DNA of 60,599 bases from contig NZ_JAFEUU010000018.1 in the NCBI RefSeq assembly GCF_017355885.1, positions 1 through 60,599 of the forward strand, read 5' to 3'. The notes below the pieces were generated by a model. It was not told the origin of the DNA. It worked only from the letters and a program-made list of their open reading frames with translations, and searched no databases. Each line of letters starts with the position of its first letter. The first letter of the stretch is position 1. A program made the translations under genes and the position numbers. Positions 17,817 to 26,130 of the stretch are shown here, piece after piece. Origin of the DNA: Sabulicella rubraurantiaca. GTDB taxonomy: Bacteria; Pseudomonadota; Alphaproteobacteria; Acetobacterales; Acetobacteraceae.

Positions 17817-18443
17817 ATGAGCTTCGAGTTTTGGCTGGTTTACCTCGTCGCTGCGATCGGGCTTTCGCTCACGCCGGGGCCGAACGGGCTGCTCGCGCTC
17901 ACTCATGGCGCCCGCTTCGGTTTGCGCTCGGCCACTTGGACCGTGCTGGGTGGCGCGCTTGGTTTTCTCCTCCTGATCGCCGCCTCGCTCGCCGGCATGG
18001 GCGCGCTTCTCGCAGCCTCCGAGGTGGCGTTCACGGCGGCGAAGTGGGCGGGCGCCGCCTACCTCGTCTATCTCGGCGTGCGGCTCTGGCGTGCACCGGC
18101 ACCGGTCCTGACCCGTGATCCCGACCCGCAGGGAGAGCGCGATGCAGCACGCGCGCTGCGGCTGTTCGGGGACGGGTTGTTCGTTGCCGTGTCGAACCCC
18201 AAGGCGCTGCTGTTCTTCGCGGCCTTCATGCCGCAATTCATGGTTCCGGGCGTCCCCTTCGCCACGCAGCTACTTCTGCTCGGTGGCACATTCGTCGTGG
18301 TGGAGGTGATCTACGAATTGCTGTTGGCCGGCCTTGCCGGGCGGATCGCGCCGTGGCTGGGTCGCCATGGAAAGGTGTTCAACCGCGCCGCAGGCGGCAC
18401 CTTCGTGGGGATCGGGGCGGTGCTGGCCACGACAACCCGGTAG
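17817..18443 (+). CDS. LysE/RhtB-family amino-acid exporter
   Basis: A 208-residue membrane protein with about six hydrophobic segments and the family N-terminus LTPGPNGLLALTHGARFG. The middle block AVSNPKALLFFAAFMPQF is the conserved NPKxxLFF motif. Such proteins export amino acids such as lysine, threonine or homoserine lactone. GGGAGAGG lies upstream of the ATG. It appears to be monocistronic, and the shared terminator hairpin at 18581 separates it from the convergent PEP-CTERM gene. Confidence 0.92.
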   Translation: MSFEFWLVYLVAAIGLSLTPGPNGLLALTHGARFGLRSATWTVLGGALGFLLLIAASLAGMGALLAASEVAFTAAKWAGAAYLVYLGVRLWRAPAPVLTRDPDPQGERDAARALRLFGDGLFVAVSNPKALLFFAAFMPQFMVPGVPFATQLLLLGGTFVVVEVIYELLLAGLAGRIAPWLGRHGKVFNRAAGGTFVGIGAVLATTTR

Positions 18444-18580
18444 CGCCGGATCTGCAGCCCGTCCGCAGGTGCTTTCCGTGACGTAGGGGCACCCGGCCGC
18501 CTCCGGGACGACATTGACGCCCTCTCTTGCAACGCCGCTGCCATGCCGCCTGCCTGCAGCCGCAGGCCCCATACAGAAGC

Positions 18581-18606
18581 GGCCCTGGCTCGCGAGAGCC
18601 AGGGCC
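18581..18606. terminator. perfect 10-bp hairpin, likely shared terminator
   Basis: GGCCCTGGCT and AGCCAGGGCC flank the six-base loop CGCGAG. It lies between the convergent LysE gene and PEP-CTERM gene, 37 bp beyond the latter. A smaller hairpin (GCCTGC/GCAGGC) sits at 18552-18567. There is no long T-run on either strand. Confidence 0.6.
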
Positions 18607-18642
18607 ACCCTGTTTCACACCGCTCGAGAAAGCGGCTTGTGC

Positions 18643-19326
18643 TTAGGCAGCGACCTTGCGACGAACCGCGGCGAGGCCGAGCAGGCCAATGCCGAGGAAG
18701 GCCAGACCCGCCGGCGCCGGCACGGCCGAAGCGCTCGCATTGCCGCTGACGCTCGCCGTGAAGCTGCAGATCGTCGAGCCGCAAATGCCGAGCGCCTGAG
18801 ACAGCGCCGTGAAGGTGAAGCCGATGGAGGACGGGTCGCCGAGCTTGGAGGCGGGGATCTGGTCGGAGGTGAAGCTCACGGAGCCCGGCGGATCACTCGC
18901 GACCAGGCTGGCCTGGAAGCCCCCGTTGGGTCCAGCGACGCGAGAACCGGCCAGGGCGATGTCGGCGAAGGTGCCCGACAGGTAGTTGATGCCGGCGCCG
19001 CCCAAGCCCGAGGTGATGGTAAAGCTGCCGGCGAAGGGCTGAAACACGTCGGTCCCCGCGACGAGCGACGCGGCGCCCGTGCTGGTCGCATTCAGGGTCA
19101 GGTAGGCATCAAAGGGAGTCGGCGTGCTGTCCGCGTAGCCAGAGACCGTCACCAGAACGTTCGTCCCGGCCAGCGTCGTCGCGGTGTTGCCGCCGTTGGC
19201 GGTGGCGGTGATGGTGTTCGCCGTCGCGTCCTGCGCAAAGGTGATGATCGTCGTCGGCGCCGCCTGGGCCATAGCGCTCAGACCCACAAACGCGGCGGTC
19301 GTCGCAAGTAGTGCCAGCTTCTTCAT
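18643..19326 (-). CDS. PEP-CTERM sorting-domain surface protein
   Basis: A 227-residue secreted protein with an N-terminal signal (KKLALLATTAAFVGLSAMAQA), a Thr/Ser/Ala/Gly-rich body with few charges, and a C-terminal tail that begins VPAPAG, continues with a hydrophobic helix and ends in RRKVAA. That tripartite tail is the PEP-CTERM signal recognised by exosortase, which cleaves and anchors or releases exopolysaccharide-associated proteins. The ATG at 19326 has AGGAGG 8 bases upstream. No exosortase gene is in the window. A candidate sigma-54 promoter lies about 115 bp upstream. Confidence 0.85.
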   Translation of the reverse strand: MKKLALLATTAAFVGLSAMAQAAPTTIITFAQDATANTITATANGGNTATTLAGTNVLVTVSGYADSTPTPFDAYLTLNATSTGAASLVAGTDVFQPFAGSFTITSGLGGAGINYLSGTFADIALAGSRVAGPNGGFQASLVASDPPGSVSFTSDQIPASKLGDPSSIGFTFTALSQALGICGSTICSFTASVSGNASASAVPAPAGLAFLGIGLLGLAAVRRKVAA

Positions 19327-19440
19327 CAATTAGTCCTCCTGGGACCGGTGTATCGTTGGTGCGTCCAGACCCTGCAGAGTTCGGCGACGAGCCCTTCAAG
19401 GTTTTGCAACGAGCAGTCCGGCCCGTCGATTGCATGAAAA

Positions 19441-19456
19441 AGCAAGCATTATGCCA
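19441..19456 (-). promoter_or_regulatory. candidate sigma-54 (-24/-12) promoter for the PEP-CTERM gene
   Basis: On the minus strand the sequence TGGCATAATGCTTGCT matches the RpoN consensus TGGCACG-N4-TTGCW with exact GG-N10-GC spacing; two positions differ in the -24 box. The gene start is about 115 bp downstream. PEP-CTERM genes in other proteobacteria are known RpoN/PrsR targets, which supports the reading. The surrounding 100 bp are AT-rich compared with the window. Confidence 0.6.
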
Positions 19457-19641
19457 AAGCGATAAGCCATTGTTATTGCAAGATTTTTTTTCTGATCCGC
19501 TTGCAGCCAAGCTAGACTGTAAAGAATACCGACAGGGCTCAAGCATGCTGTTTTCGGCACGTTCTACCGTCCGCCGGGGTCGCCCCGGACCCGAGCCGAT
19601 GGCCGACGAAAACCTATCGTCCCACAGGCGTTATGGCTCTT

Positions 19642-19771
19642 GTCCCCGCTCCTCCACTCAGAAGAGCGGTGCCGGGGATGCAAGTCCTCGGGGACGCCCC
19701 AGGCCGGAGCCGCCAACCACTCACTATCTTTCTGCGGCTTCGAGAAGCCCCGCCAGCCCTCGGCGGGGCTT
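19642..19771 (+). ncRNA. candidate structured RNA ending in a terminator hairpin
   Basis: In a 450-bp stretch without genes (19327-19778), the plus strand can form GTCCCCG (19642-19648) paired with CGGGGAC (19689-19695), or alternatively CCGGGGA (19672-19678) paired with TCCTCGG (19685-19691). These are mutually exclusive stems. A terminator-like hairpin closes the segment. No downstream plus-strand gene follows for almost 2 kb, so it would be a stand-alone small RNA. High GC makes chance stems common. Confidence 0.25.
19745..19771. terminator. bidirectional terminator hairpin
   Basis: AAGCCCCGCC and GGCGGGGCTT form a perfect 10-bp stem with a seven-base loop. On the minus strand it begins 8 bp after the stop of the 72-residue gene. 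On the plus strand it is followed by TTCGTCGTTT. Confidence 0.7.
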
Positions 19772-19778
19772 CGTCGTT

Positions 19779-19997
19779 TCAGGGCTCAAGACCGTACCGC
19801 TTGCGCTCCAGGCGCAGGTGCTCGCGCATCTGCTCCAAGGTCGCGAGGAAGGTCTCAAGCGTCGCCCTGCCCAGCGCGGCGGCTTCAGGGTGATTGTCCC
19901 GCTCCAGCTCCTCGACGATGGCGCGCTGGCGCGTCACGCGCTCCTCGCCCTCGCGAACGTGCCGTTCCGCCTGGGCCAGGGAATCCTCGTTCGCCAC
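19779..19997 (-). CDS. small conserved-looking coiled-coil protein
   Basis: A 72-residue, charged, alpha-helical protein (LAQAERHVREGEERVTRQ, later LEQMREHLRLERKRYGLEP). It has no membrane segment. The start is a GTG at 19997 with AGGAGG six bases upstream, and a terminator follows directly, so it looks like a real monocistronic gene. Similar short proteins are seen as hypothetical genes in alphaproteobacteria; no function is known to me. Confidence 0.7.
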   Translation of the reverse strand: MANEDSLAQAERHVREGEERVTRQRAIVEELERDNHPEAAALGRATLETFLATLEQMREHLRLERKRYGLEP

Positions 19998-20121
19998 CGT
20001 GTGACCTCCTTCGCAAGGGAATGCCCTGAAACTTAAGCCTTCACTTGCCTTATAATTCCGAGCGGCATGACGGCGGACACCGCCTCACCTCGGCTCACAG
20101 GGCCGCCGCCCTCCCGCCCGC

Positions 20122-21414
20122 TCAGGCGGCGACGCGTTCGCTGGCGGCGATCGCCGCGGCTTCCTCGAAGGCCGAGACCGCGTCGCTCACATCCTTCTCG
20201 TCATGGGCGAGAGAGACATAGATCTTGCTGTCGCCCTTCAGGACGCCACGCTCGCGCACTAGGTCGTTGAAGCGACGCATGGTGGGCCGATGGATGTCGA
20301 TGGACTCCCGGTAGTTGTTGACGCTCGCGCGGCTGGTGAAGATCGCGTCGAACATCGGCGGCTCGCCCTTGATGACCGCCGGGATGCCGTTCCTCTGCAG
20401 CGCATTGGCAAGGCCCTCGCGGATGGCATTGCCGGTGGCGTGGAGCTTTTCGTAGGCGCCGGGGCGCTTCAGGATCTTGAGCGTCGCGAGGCCCGCGATC
20501 GAGGCGACCGGATTGCCGCTCAGCGTGCCGATCATCGGCATGAAGCCTGCGCCGGCCCTCTCCTTGTCGAAATGCGCCATGATCTCGGCGCGTCCGGCAA
20601 TCGCCGAGAGCGGATAGCCACCGCCGATCACCTTGCCCAGCGTGCAGAGGTCAGGCGTGACGCCGTAATAGGTCTGACCGCCGCCATAAGCGAGGCGGAA
20701 GCCCGTCACCACCTCGTCGAAGATCAGCAGGATGCCGAGTTCCGCGGTGATGTCGCGCAACCCCTGCAGGAAGCCCGGAACCGGTGGCAGCAGGCGCTGC
20801 ATCGGCTCGACGATGACGCCGGCGAGTTCCGCCTTGTGGCGATGGATGATCTGCTTGGTGGCTTCAAGGTCATTGTACGGGGCGACGAGCATCTCCCCCT
20901 GGATCGAGTCCGGAATGCCGGCCGAGTCTGGGATCGGGCGCTCCGAGTTGCTCGACCGTTCGGGGGCGAGACTCATGAGGGCGTAGTCGCTCATGCCATG
21001 GTAGCCGCCCTCGAACTTGAGGATCTTGCTCTTCCCGGTGAAGGCGCGGGCCGCGCGCATGGCGATGGCGTCAGCCTCGGTCCCGGTGCAGGCAAATCGC
21101 ACCTGGTCGGCGCAGGGCAACGCCTCGACGATCTCGTTGGCAAGCATGATGCCGTATTCGTTGTTGGCGAAGAAGGTCGATCCACGCCCGAGCTGCTCGG
21201 CGACCGCCGCATTCACCTCGGGATGGGCGTGACCCACGAGCATTGGGCCGGATCCGATGAGGAAGTCGACGAACTCGTTGCCGCTGACGTCGCGGACGCG
21301 GCCACCGCGGCCTTCACGAATGATGACCTCGGCAGCCACGTTGCCGAAGGAGCCGGCGGGCAGCACGCGGCGCGCCATCTCCACCAGCTTCTGCTGCTCG
21401 CTGCTCACATGCAT
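20122..21414 (-). CDS. HemL-like class-III PLP aminotransferase
   Basis: A 430-residue fold-type-I PLP enzyme of the glutamate-1-semialdehyde aminotransferase group. The PLP lysine is Lys261 in TLGKVIGGGYPLSA, the ring-binding Asp233 is in IFDEVVTGFR, and substrate or cofactor motifs GTEADAIAMRAARAFTG and GGYHGMSD are present. Differences from canonical HemL and the catabolic setting argue for an accessory 2,1-aminomutase or omega-aminotransferase rather than the tetrapyrrole enzyme. GAGAGG precedes the ATG. It is divergent from a receptor-hydrolase operon, which may supply its substrate. Confidence 0.88.
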   Translation of the reverse strand: MHVSSEQQKLVEMARRVLPAGSFGNVAAEVIIREGRGGRVRDVSGNEFVDFLIGSGPMLVGHAHPEVNAAVAEQLGRGSTFFANNEYGIMLANEIVEALPCADQVRFACTGTEADAIAMRAARAFTGKSKILKFEGGYHGMSDYALMSLAPERSSNSERPIPDSAGIPDSIQGEMLVAPYNDLEATKQIIHRHKAELAGVIVEPMQRLLPPVPGFLQGLRDITAELGILLIFDEVVTGFRLAYGGGQTYYGVTPDLCTLGKVIGGGYPLSAIAGRAEIMAHFDKERAGAGFMPMIGTLSGNPVASIAGLATLKILKRPGAYEKLHATGNAIREGLANALQRNGIPAVIKGEPPMFDAIFTSRASVNNYRESIDIHRPTMRRFNDLVRERGVLKGDSKIYVSLAHDEKDVSDAVSAFEEAAAIAASERVAA

Positions 21415-21441
21415 CTTCGGCCTCTCCGCTTCCTCGCGCCG

Positions 21442-21573
21442 ATACTATGCCCCCAACACAAGGGCGGACCGCAAGGGGACCGGCGCGCCAGCACCCCTAC
21501 CCTCCCGCACCAGTTGCTGGGCTGCGAAGCTGTGAAATGCCGCCTGCCGGATGGGCGGCTGGCCGCATAGTAT
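21442..21573. repeat. paired inverted 9-bp sites in a divergent promoter region
   Basis: ATACTATGC at 21442-21450 and its exact reverse complement GCATAGTAT at 21565-21573 lie 114 bp apart in the 317-bp gap between the aminotransferase and the receptor operon. Both contain TAGTAT, which resembles a -10 element pointing towards each flanking gene. They could be two sites for one regulator or mirrored promoters. No other gene is seen in the gap. Confidence 0.35.
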
Positions 21574-21731
21574 TGATCTTTCGGCACGGGCCTCGGTCAG
21601 ATCTGCCTTTCGAGGGCGCGGAGGGACACGGCCTCGGCCAGGGGGCGGAAAAGGAGGGTCCGGAGCCCTTCAACTCATCCGACCTGTGCTGCAAGCTTCG
21701 GACCAAGCATCGAATTGGGAGGAGACGGAGC

Positions 21732-22964
21732 ATGAGAACACAGAGCGGCAGGCGCTCCCTGCTGATCGGCAGCGCCGTTGCAGCCACGTCGCTTGCTGCG
21801 CCGGCTATCCGGGCGCAGCCGGCGCGCAGCGTGAAGATCGGCGTTCTCAGCGACATGAACGGCCCCTACTCTGCCAATACCGGGCAGGGCTCGGTGGTCG
21901 GCGCGAAGTTGGCGGCCGAGGATTTCATGCGGTCCCGTCCAGGGTTGCGGGTGGAGGTCATCCAGGCAGACTTCCAGAATCGCCCGGATGTTGGCCTCGC
22001 TGTGGCGCGCGACTGGCTCGATCGGCAGGGCGTGGACGCCATCCTGGACGTGCCGGTCTCCTCGGTCGCGCTTGGCTTGGCGGGGCTGGTAGCCGAGAAG
22101 GACAAGGTCGCGCTCTTCACCGGCCCCGCCTCCGCAGCCCTGACAGGGGCGAATTGCGGCCCGAACCACGTGCACTGGACCTACGACACCTGGTCCCTCG
22201 CCGCTGGCACCGGGCGCGCCCTGGTGGCGGACGGGGCGGATACCTGGTTCTTCATCACGGCTGATTACGCCTTCGGCCACGCGCTTGAAGCCGACACGGC
22301 GGGCTTCGTGCGGGAGGCCGGAGGCCGCGTTCTCGGCACGGCGCGCCCCCCCTTCCCCGGCACGACCGACTTCTCCTCCTTCCTCGTGCAGGCGCAGGCC
22401 AGCCGGGCGAAGGTGATCGGCTTGGCGAATGCCGGCATCGACACGGTCAACTGCCTGAAGCAGGCGGCCGAGTTCGGCATCACCCGCCGCGGCACGCGCC
22501 TCGCTGCGCTGCTGTTCCAGATCGCGGACGTGCACGCCCTGGGATTGCAGGCAGCGCAGGGGCTGACGCTCACCGAGGCCTTCTATTGGGACATGAACGA
22601 GGACACACGCGCCTTCTCCGCCCGCTACGCGCCCCAGATGGCCGGGCACAAGCCGGGCATGATCCACGCCGGCGGCTATTCCGCCGTGCTCCACTACCTC
22701 AAGGCGCGCGAGGCGCTGGGCGGGAATGCCAGCGGCCGCGCCGCAATCGCCTGGATGAAGGCGAACGGCACCGATGATCCGCTCTTCGGGCAGGGAACGG
22801 TGCGCGCCGATGGCCGCAAGGTGCACGACATGTATCTTTTCCGCGTCAAGACACCGGAGGAAAGCAAAGGTCCCTGGGACTACTACGACACCGTCCGCAC
22901 CATCCCCGCTGAACGGGCCTTCCGACCCATGGCGGGCGCGGGTTGCGCCATGGTGCCAGCATGA
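21732..22964 (+). CDS. branched-chain amino-acid-type ABC receptor, orphan (copy 2)
   Basis: A 410-residue periplasmic receptor. The signal RRSLLIGSAVAATSLAAPAIRAQ precedes VKIGVLSDMNGPYSANTGQGS, the type-I receptor start. Blocks such as DFSSFLVQAQASR and LTEAFYWDMNEDTRAFS are shared with the receptor at 54042, so the two are close paralogues. The ATG at 21732 has GGGAGGAGA upstream. It is the first gene of a three-gene operon, and no permease or ATPase is linked. Confidence 0.9.
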   Translation: MRTQSGRRSLLIGSAVAATSLAAPAIRAQPARSVKIGVLSDMNGPYSANTGQGSVVGAKLAAEDFMRSRPGLRVEVIQADFQNRPDVGLAVARDWLDRQGVDAILDVPVSSVALGLAGLVAEKDKVALFTGPASAALTGANCGPNHVHWTYDTWSLAAGTGRALVADGADTWFFITADYAFGHALEADTAGFVREAGGRVLGTARPPFPGTTDFSSFLVQAQASRAKVIGLANAGIDTVNCLKQAAEFGITRRGTRLAALLFQIADVHALGLQAAQGLTLTEAFYWDMNEDTRAFSARYAPQMAGHKPGMIHAGGYSAVLHYLKAREALGGNASGRAAIAWMKANGTDDPLFGQGTVRADGRKVHDMYLFRVKTPEESKGPWDYYDTVRTIPAERAFRPMAGAGCAMVPA

Positions 22965-23338
22965 CCCCGGAGGAGCTTCCGGGCCTCGTGAATGGCGACC
23001 CGATGCTGCGCCGCTGGGGCCGCTTCCTGGATGCCGACGTGCTGCTCGCCATCGGGGCCGAGGAATGGCTGCTGCGGCTGCGCGACGGCGCGGTGGAATC
23101 CGTGCGCCGCGGTCCCTTCCTCATGCCATCCTGGACCCTTGCCATTCGCATCGAGCCAGAGGCGTGGCGCGCCTTCCTCTCGCCCGAGCCGCCACCCGGA
23201 CGTCATGACCTGATGGCCCTGTTGCGCGGGAGGGAGCTGCGGCTGGAAGGCAATCTGCATCCCTTCATGAGCCATCTGCTGTGGTTCAAGGCCGCCTTCG
23301 CCACGCTGCGCAGCCAGACGATGAGCGCCGCGGCATGA
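22961..23338 (+). CDS. uncharacterised protein with SCP2-like sterol-carrier fold
   Basis: A 125-residue cytoplasmic protein. The pattern EEWLLRLRDGAVESV, then IEPEAWRAFL, then LRLEGNLHPFMSHLLWFKAAF is like the SCP2 sterol/lipid-carrier family, but I call it only by pattern. The ATG overlaps the receptor stop and its own stop overlaps the next gene, both by the ATGA arrangement, so the three are translated together. Its role is unknown; it may bind a hydrophobic acyl substrate for the hydrolase. Confidence 0.75.
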   Translation: MTPEELPGLVNGDPMLRRWGRFLDADVLLAIGAEEWLLRLRDGAVESVRRGPFLMPSWTLAIRIEPEAWRAFLSPEPPPGRHDLMALLRGRELRLEGNLHPFMSHLLWFKAAFATLRSQTMSAAA

Positions 23339-24195
23339 TGGAGCCGATCCGCGGCGGCTACATGGCCGTTTCCCTCGGTGGCAGGCCGCACCGAATTTAT
23401 ATCGAGGAAGCAGGCCAAGGCATTCCGCTGCTGTGCCTGCACACCGCTGGCTCCGACACACGGCAATGGCGTGGGCTGTTGAACGACCCGCAGGTCACGC
23501 AGCATTTCCGCTGCATCACCTTCGACCTGCCTTGGCATGGCAAGTCCTCCCCGCCCGATGGCTGGTGGCGCGAGGAGTACAGGCTCACCACCGCCTCCTA
23601 TGTCGAGGCGATCCTCGGCGTTTCCGACGCGCTCGGCCTGGACCGGCCGGTGGTGATGGGCTGCTCCATCGGCGGACGCGTGGTGCTGGAACTGGCGGCG
23701 GCACATGGTTCGCGTCTGGGCGGAGTCATCGGCCTGCAATCCTCCTCTCACGTCGATCCCTACTACGACACCGAATGGACCCACCGGCCGGACGTGCATG
23801 GCGGCGAGGTCTGCGCCGGCATCGTGTCCGGACTCATGGCGCCGCAATCGCCTGAAATGGAGCGCTGGGAGACGCTGTGGCACTACATGCAGGGCGGCCC
23901 CGGGGTATTCCGCGGCGACCTGCACTTCTACAAGGCCGAAGGCGACCTGCGCGCGCGTCTCGCCGCCATCGACACGGCGCAGTGTCCCGTCTGGCTGCTG
24001 ACCGGGGAGTACGACTACTCCTGCTCACCGGAGGCCACGCGGGAAACGGCGCGGCACATCCCCGGCAGCGATGTGACGATCATGTCCCGGCTCGGCCATT
24101 TCCCCATGAGCGAGAATTACGAGCATTTCGCCCAGTTCCTGCGGCCGGTGCTGGAGCAGGTTCGCTCTGCGGCGATGGCGCGAATGGCACCATGA
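23335..24195 (+). CDS. alpha/beta-fold hydrolase
   Basis: A 286-residue hydrolase with oxyanion region HTAGSDTRQW, the DLPWHGKS loop, nucleophile elbow GCSIGG (Ser111), acidic region TGEYDYSCSPE and a late His (RLGHFPMSENYEHF). This is the meta-cleavage-product hydrolase/esterase/haloperoxidase type. The ATG overlaps the previous stop by 4 bp, and a terminator hairpin follows. The operon pairs an orphan receptor with an ester or carbon-carbon hydrolase. Confidence 0.88.
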   Translation: MMEPIRGGYMAVSLGGRPHRIYIEEAGQGIPLLCLHTAGSDTRQWRGLLNDPQVTQHFRCITFDLPWHGKSSPPDGWWREEYRLTTASYVEAILGVSDALGLDRPVVMGCSIGGRVVLELAAAHGSRLGGVIGLQSSSHVDPYYDTEWTHRPDVHGGEVCAGIVSGLMAPQSPEMERWETLWHYMQGGPGVFRGDLHFYKAEGDLRARLAAIDTAQCPVWLLTGEYDYSCSPEATRETARHIPGSDVTIMSRLGHFPMSENYEHFAQFLRPVLEQVRSAAMARMAP

Positions 24196-24211
24196 GGCTG
24201 TAAATTATCGT

Positions 24212-24240
24212 GACAAACCCCGCGACTGGCGGGGCTTGTC
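24212..24240 (+). terminator. terminator hairpin after the receptor/hydrolase operon
   Basis: GACAA-A-CCCCGC, a five-base loop and GCGGGG-C-TTGTC form a 12-position stem with one mismatch, starting 17 bp after the hydrolase stop. The following 167 bp up to the VOC gene hold no gene that I can support. Confidence 0.6.
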
Positions 24241-24407
24241 GTGATGGTCCCCGGGCTTCTGGCTGCCAGAAAGGCAGGTGGCGCGGAGGCCCTCGCGGCG
24301 CCCCAGTCCTCATTCCGGGGCTCCAACTCGTTGGGGGGAGGACCTCCTCGAACCCCTGTCGCTTCAGAGTCTCTTTAAGTTCTGCGCGGCGAGTACGCCG
24401 TTTGGGA

Positions 24408-24800
24408 TTATAGGGTCGGCTTGCGCTCGATCATCTCGATGCGCACGCGCTCGGGACCTTCGATGAAGGCGATGCGGACGCCAGGGCGGACCTGTTCGAT
24501 GCCGGCCCCGAGCAGGCTCACGCCGTGCGCCGCAAGCTTGGCCTGCGCCGCGTCCAGATCACTGACGGCGAAGCCGACATGCTCCAGCCCCATGAAAGGG
24601 GCCGGCGGAGGCGAGGGCGTGGTGTCCGGCACCGCCTCGATGAAGATGTTCAGCCCGCCGAGTTCCACCATGCGCCGGAGAGCACCACGAGCCTGCACGC
24701 TGCCGGCGTCGCGGGCGCCGAGGACATCGACATAGAAGCGGGCCGTGCGCTCTGGATCTGGGGAACGCAGGTGAATGTGGTCACACCGAAACTCGACCAT
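24408..24800 (-). CDS. VOC-family (glyoxalase-like) protein
   Basis: A 130-residue single-domain member of the vicinal-oxygen-chelate superfamily. Two beta-alpha-beta-beta-beta halves are visible: FRCDHIHLRSPDPERTARFYVDVLG and GLEHVGFAVSDLDAAQAKLAAHG. Metal ligands are likely His8 region, the His in LEHVGF, and the final Glu in RVRIEMIER. Candidates are a lactoylglutathione lyase-like or fosfomycin-resistance-like enzyme or a binding protein; the substrate is unknown. GGAG precedes the ATG. It may share a transcript with nothing else. Confidence 0.82.
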   Translation of the reverse strand: MVEFRCDHIHLRSPDPERTARFYVDVLGARDAGSVQARGALRRMVELGGLNIFIEAVPDTTPSPPPAPFMGLEHVGFAVSDLDAAQAKLAAHGVSLLGAGIEQVRPGVRIAFIEGPERVRIEMIERKPTL

Positions 24801-24980
24801 GGGTCTCTACTCCTGGCGGGGAAGGAATGTTTGAGGCGGATCAGCGGCGGAGGCTAGCTCATTCGGGCCAGGCGATCTCCACGCTCTGCCGCTCTCACCC
24901 GGCCGAAGCTATTCGCTCGCTGGCGCGTCCACCGCGTGGAAGCGCGGCTGTGGCCAACCGGCCTATGACCGCCCGAAGCT

Positions 24981-25964
24981 TCAATCAACGGTCACGCCAT
25001 TCTCGACGATCAGCCGCCCGTTGCGTTCGAATTCCGCAGCGAGGAACTCGTTGAATTGTGGGCGCGCCATCGGCCGCGTGGTCAGTCCGACCTGCGCCAA
25101 GCGCGCAATGCTCGCAGGCTCCGCCAAGGCCTGCGCGACGGCGCTGTGCAGGCGGTCGAGGATCGGTGCCGGCACGTCGGCCCGGGCCACCATGCCGAAC
25201 CAGGAATTCGATACGACGCCCTGCACGCCCACTTCATCGAAGGTCGGCACCTCGGGCAGCAAGGCATGGCGGCTGGAATCCGCCACGGCAATCGCCCGTA
25301 CCCGGCCCTCACGAACGGCGCCGACGGCGTCGGGAAGGTTGGCAAACATCAGATCCACTTGGCCACTGATCACATCGGTGATGGCCTGGGCCGACCCGCG
25401 ATACGGGATGTGGGTGAGCGGCGCGCCGGTGCTCGCCTGAAAGCTCAACCCCCCGAGGTGCAGCGACGTGCCGGTTCCGGACGAGGCGTAGGAGAGGCCA
25501 CCGCGGGCCCGCGCGGCAGCGACCACCTCGGCCACCGTGCCGGCATTCAGCCGCGGCGATGCCACAAGCACATGCGGGTTGAAGCAAAGGAAGTTGACGC
25601 CAGTGAACTCGCGCCGCGCGTCGAACGGCGGATTCCGGATCAGCGTGGCATTGATCGTGAAGCTGTTGGCGATGAGCAGGATGGTGTAGCCATCCGCCGG
25701 CGCCTTCGCCACGGCGTCGGTGCCGATGATCGTGCCGCCCCCCGGCCGGTTCTCGGTGATGGCGCCCTGACCGATCAGCTCCTGCAGCCGTGGCGAGAGC
25801 AGGCGCGCGACGATGTCCAGCGAGCCGCCAGCGGTGAACGGCACGACGAAGCGCAGCTGCCGTGTCGGCCAGGTCTGTGCTTGAGCGCGCGCGGACATGG
25901 CGACGGCGGGGCAAGCGAGAACCGCCCGGCGAGAAAGCGAAGCATGCGACATGTGGAGATCCAT
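24981..25964 (-). CDS. TctC/Bug-type periplasmic solute receptor 3
   Basis: A 327-residue receptor with a short signal (SRRAVLACPAVAMSARAQAQ) and hallmarks RQLRFVVPFTAGGSLD and TENRPGGGTIIG. The frame is open 127 codons upstream, but that part is not protein-like. The ATG at 25964 has AGGA upstream and gives the usual family length. It is an orphan. It is divergent from the gamma-glutamyltransferase operon across a 484-bp gap. Confidence 0.88.
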   Translation of the reverse strand: MDLHMSHASLSRRAVLACPAVAMSARAQAQTWPTRQLRFVVPFTAGGSLDIVARLLSPRLQELIGQGAITENRPGGGTIIGTDAVAKAPADGYTILLIANSFTINATLIRNPPFDARREFTGVNFLCFNPHVLVASPRLNAGTVAEVVAAARARGGLSYASSGTGTSLHLGGLSFQASTGAPLTHIPYRGSAQAITDVISGQVDLMFANLPDAVGAVREGRVRAIAVADSSRHALLPEVPTFDEVGVQGVVSNSWFGMVARADVPAPILDRLHSAVAQALAEPASIARLAQVGLTTRPMARPQFNEFLAAEFERNGRLIVENGVTVD

Positions 25965-26130
25965 AAATTTCCTGGCCATCGGCGAGATGCGTGCAGCAGG
26001 TTTCGTGACGCGCCAACTCGCGCGGCATTTCCCCGGCCGACACGGCTCGACCGGATAGAACGAGATGGCGGCGCGTTGTCCAAGCGGGCATGACCCGAGA
26101 AATCGTGGACTCTGATGGCCAGCACGCACA

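Noticed and set aside
20122-21414. Naming the aminotransferase hemL
   Set aside because: The family is right, but the setting is catabolic and many HemL-like paralogues are not the tetrapyrrole enzyme.
24241-24407. Possible tRNA or RNA gene after the hydrolase terminator
   Set aside because: There are GC-rich hairpins, but no cloverleaf, anticodon stem or CCA-like end could be assembled.
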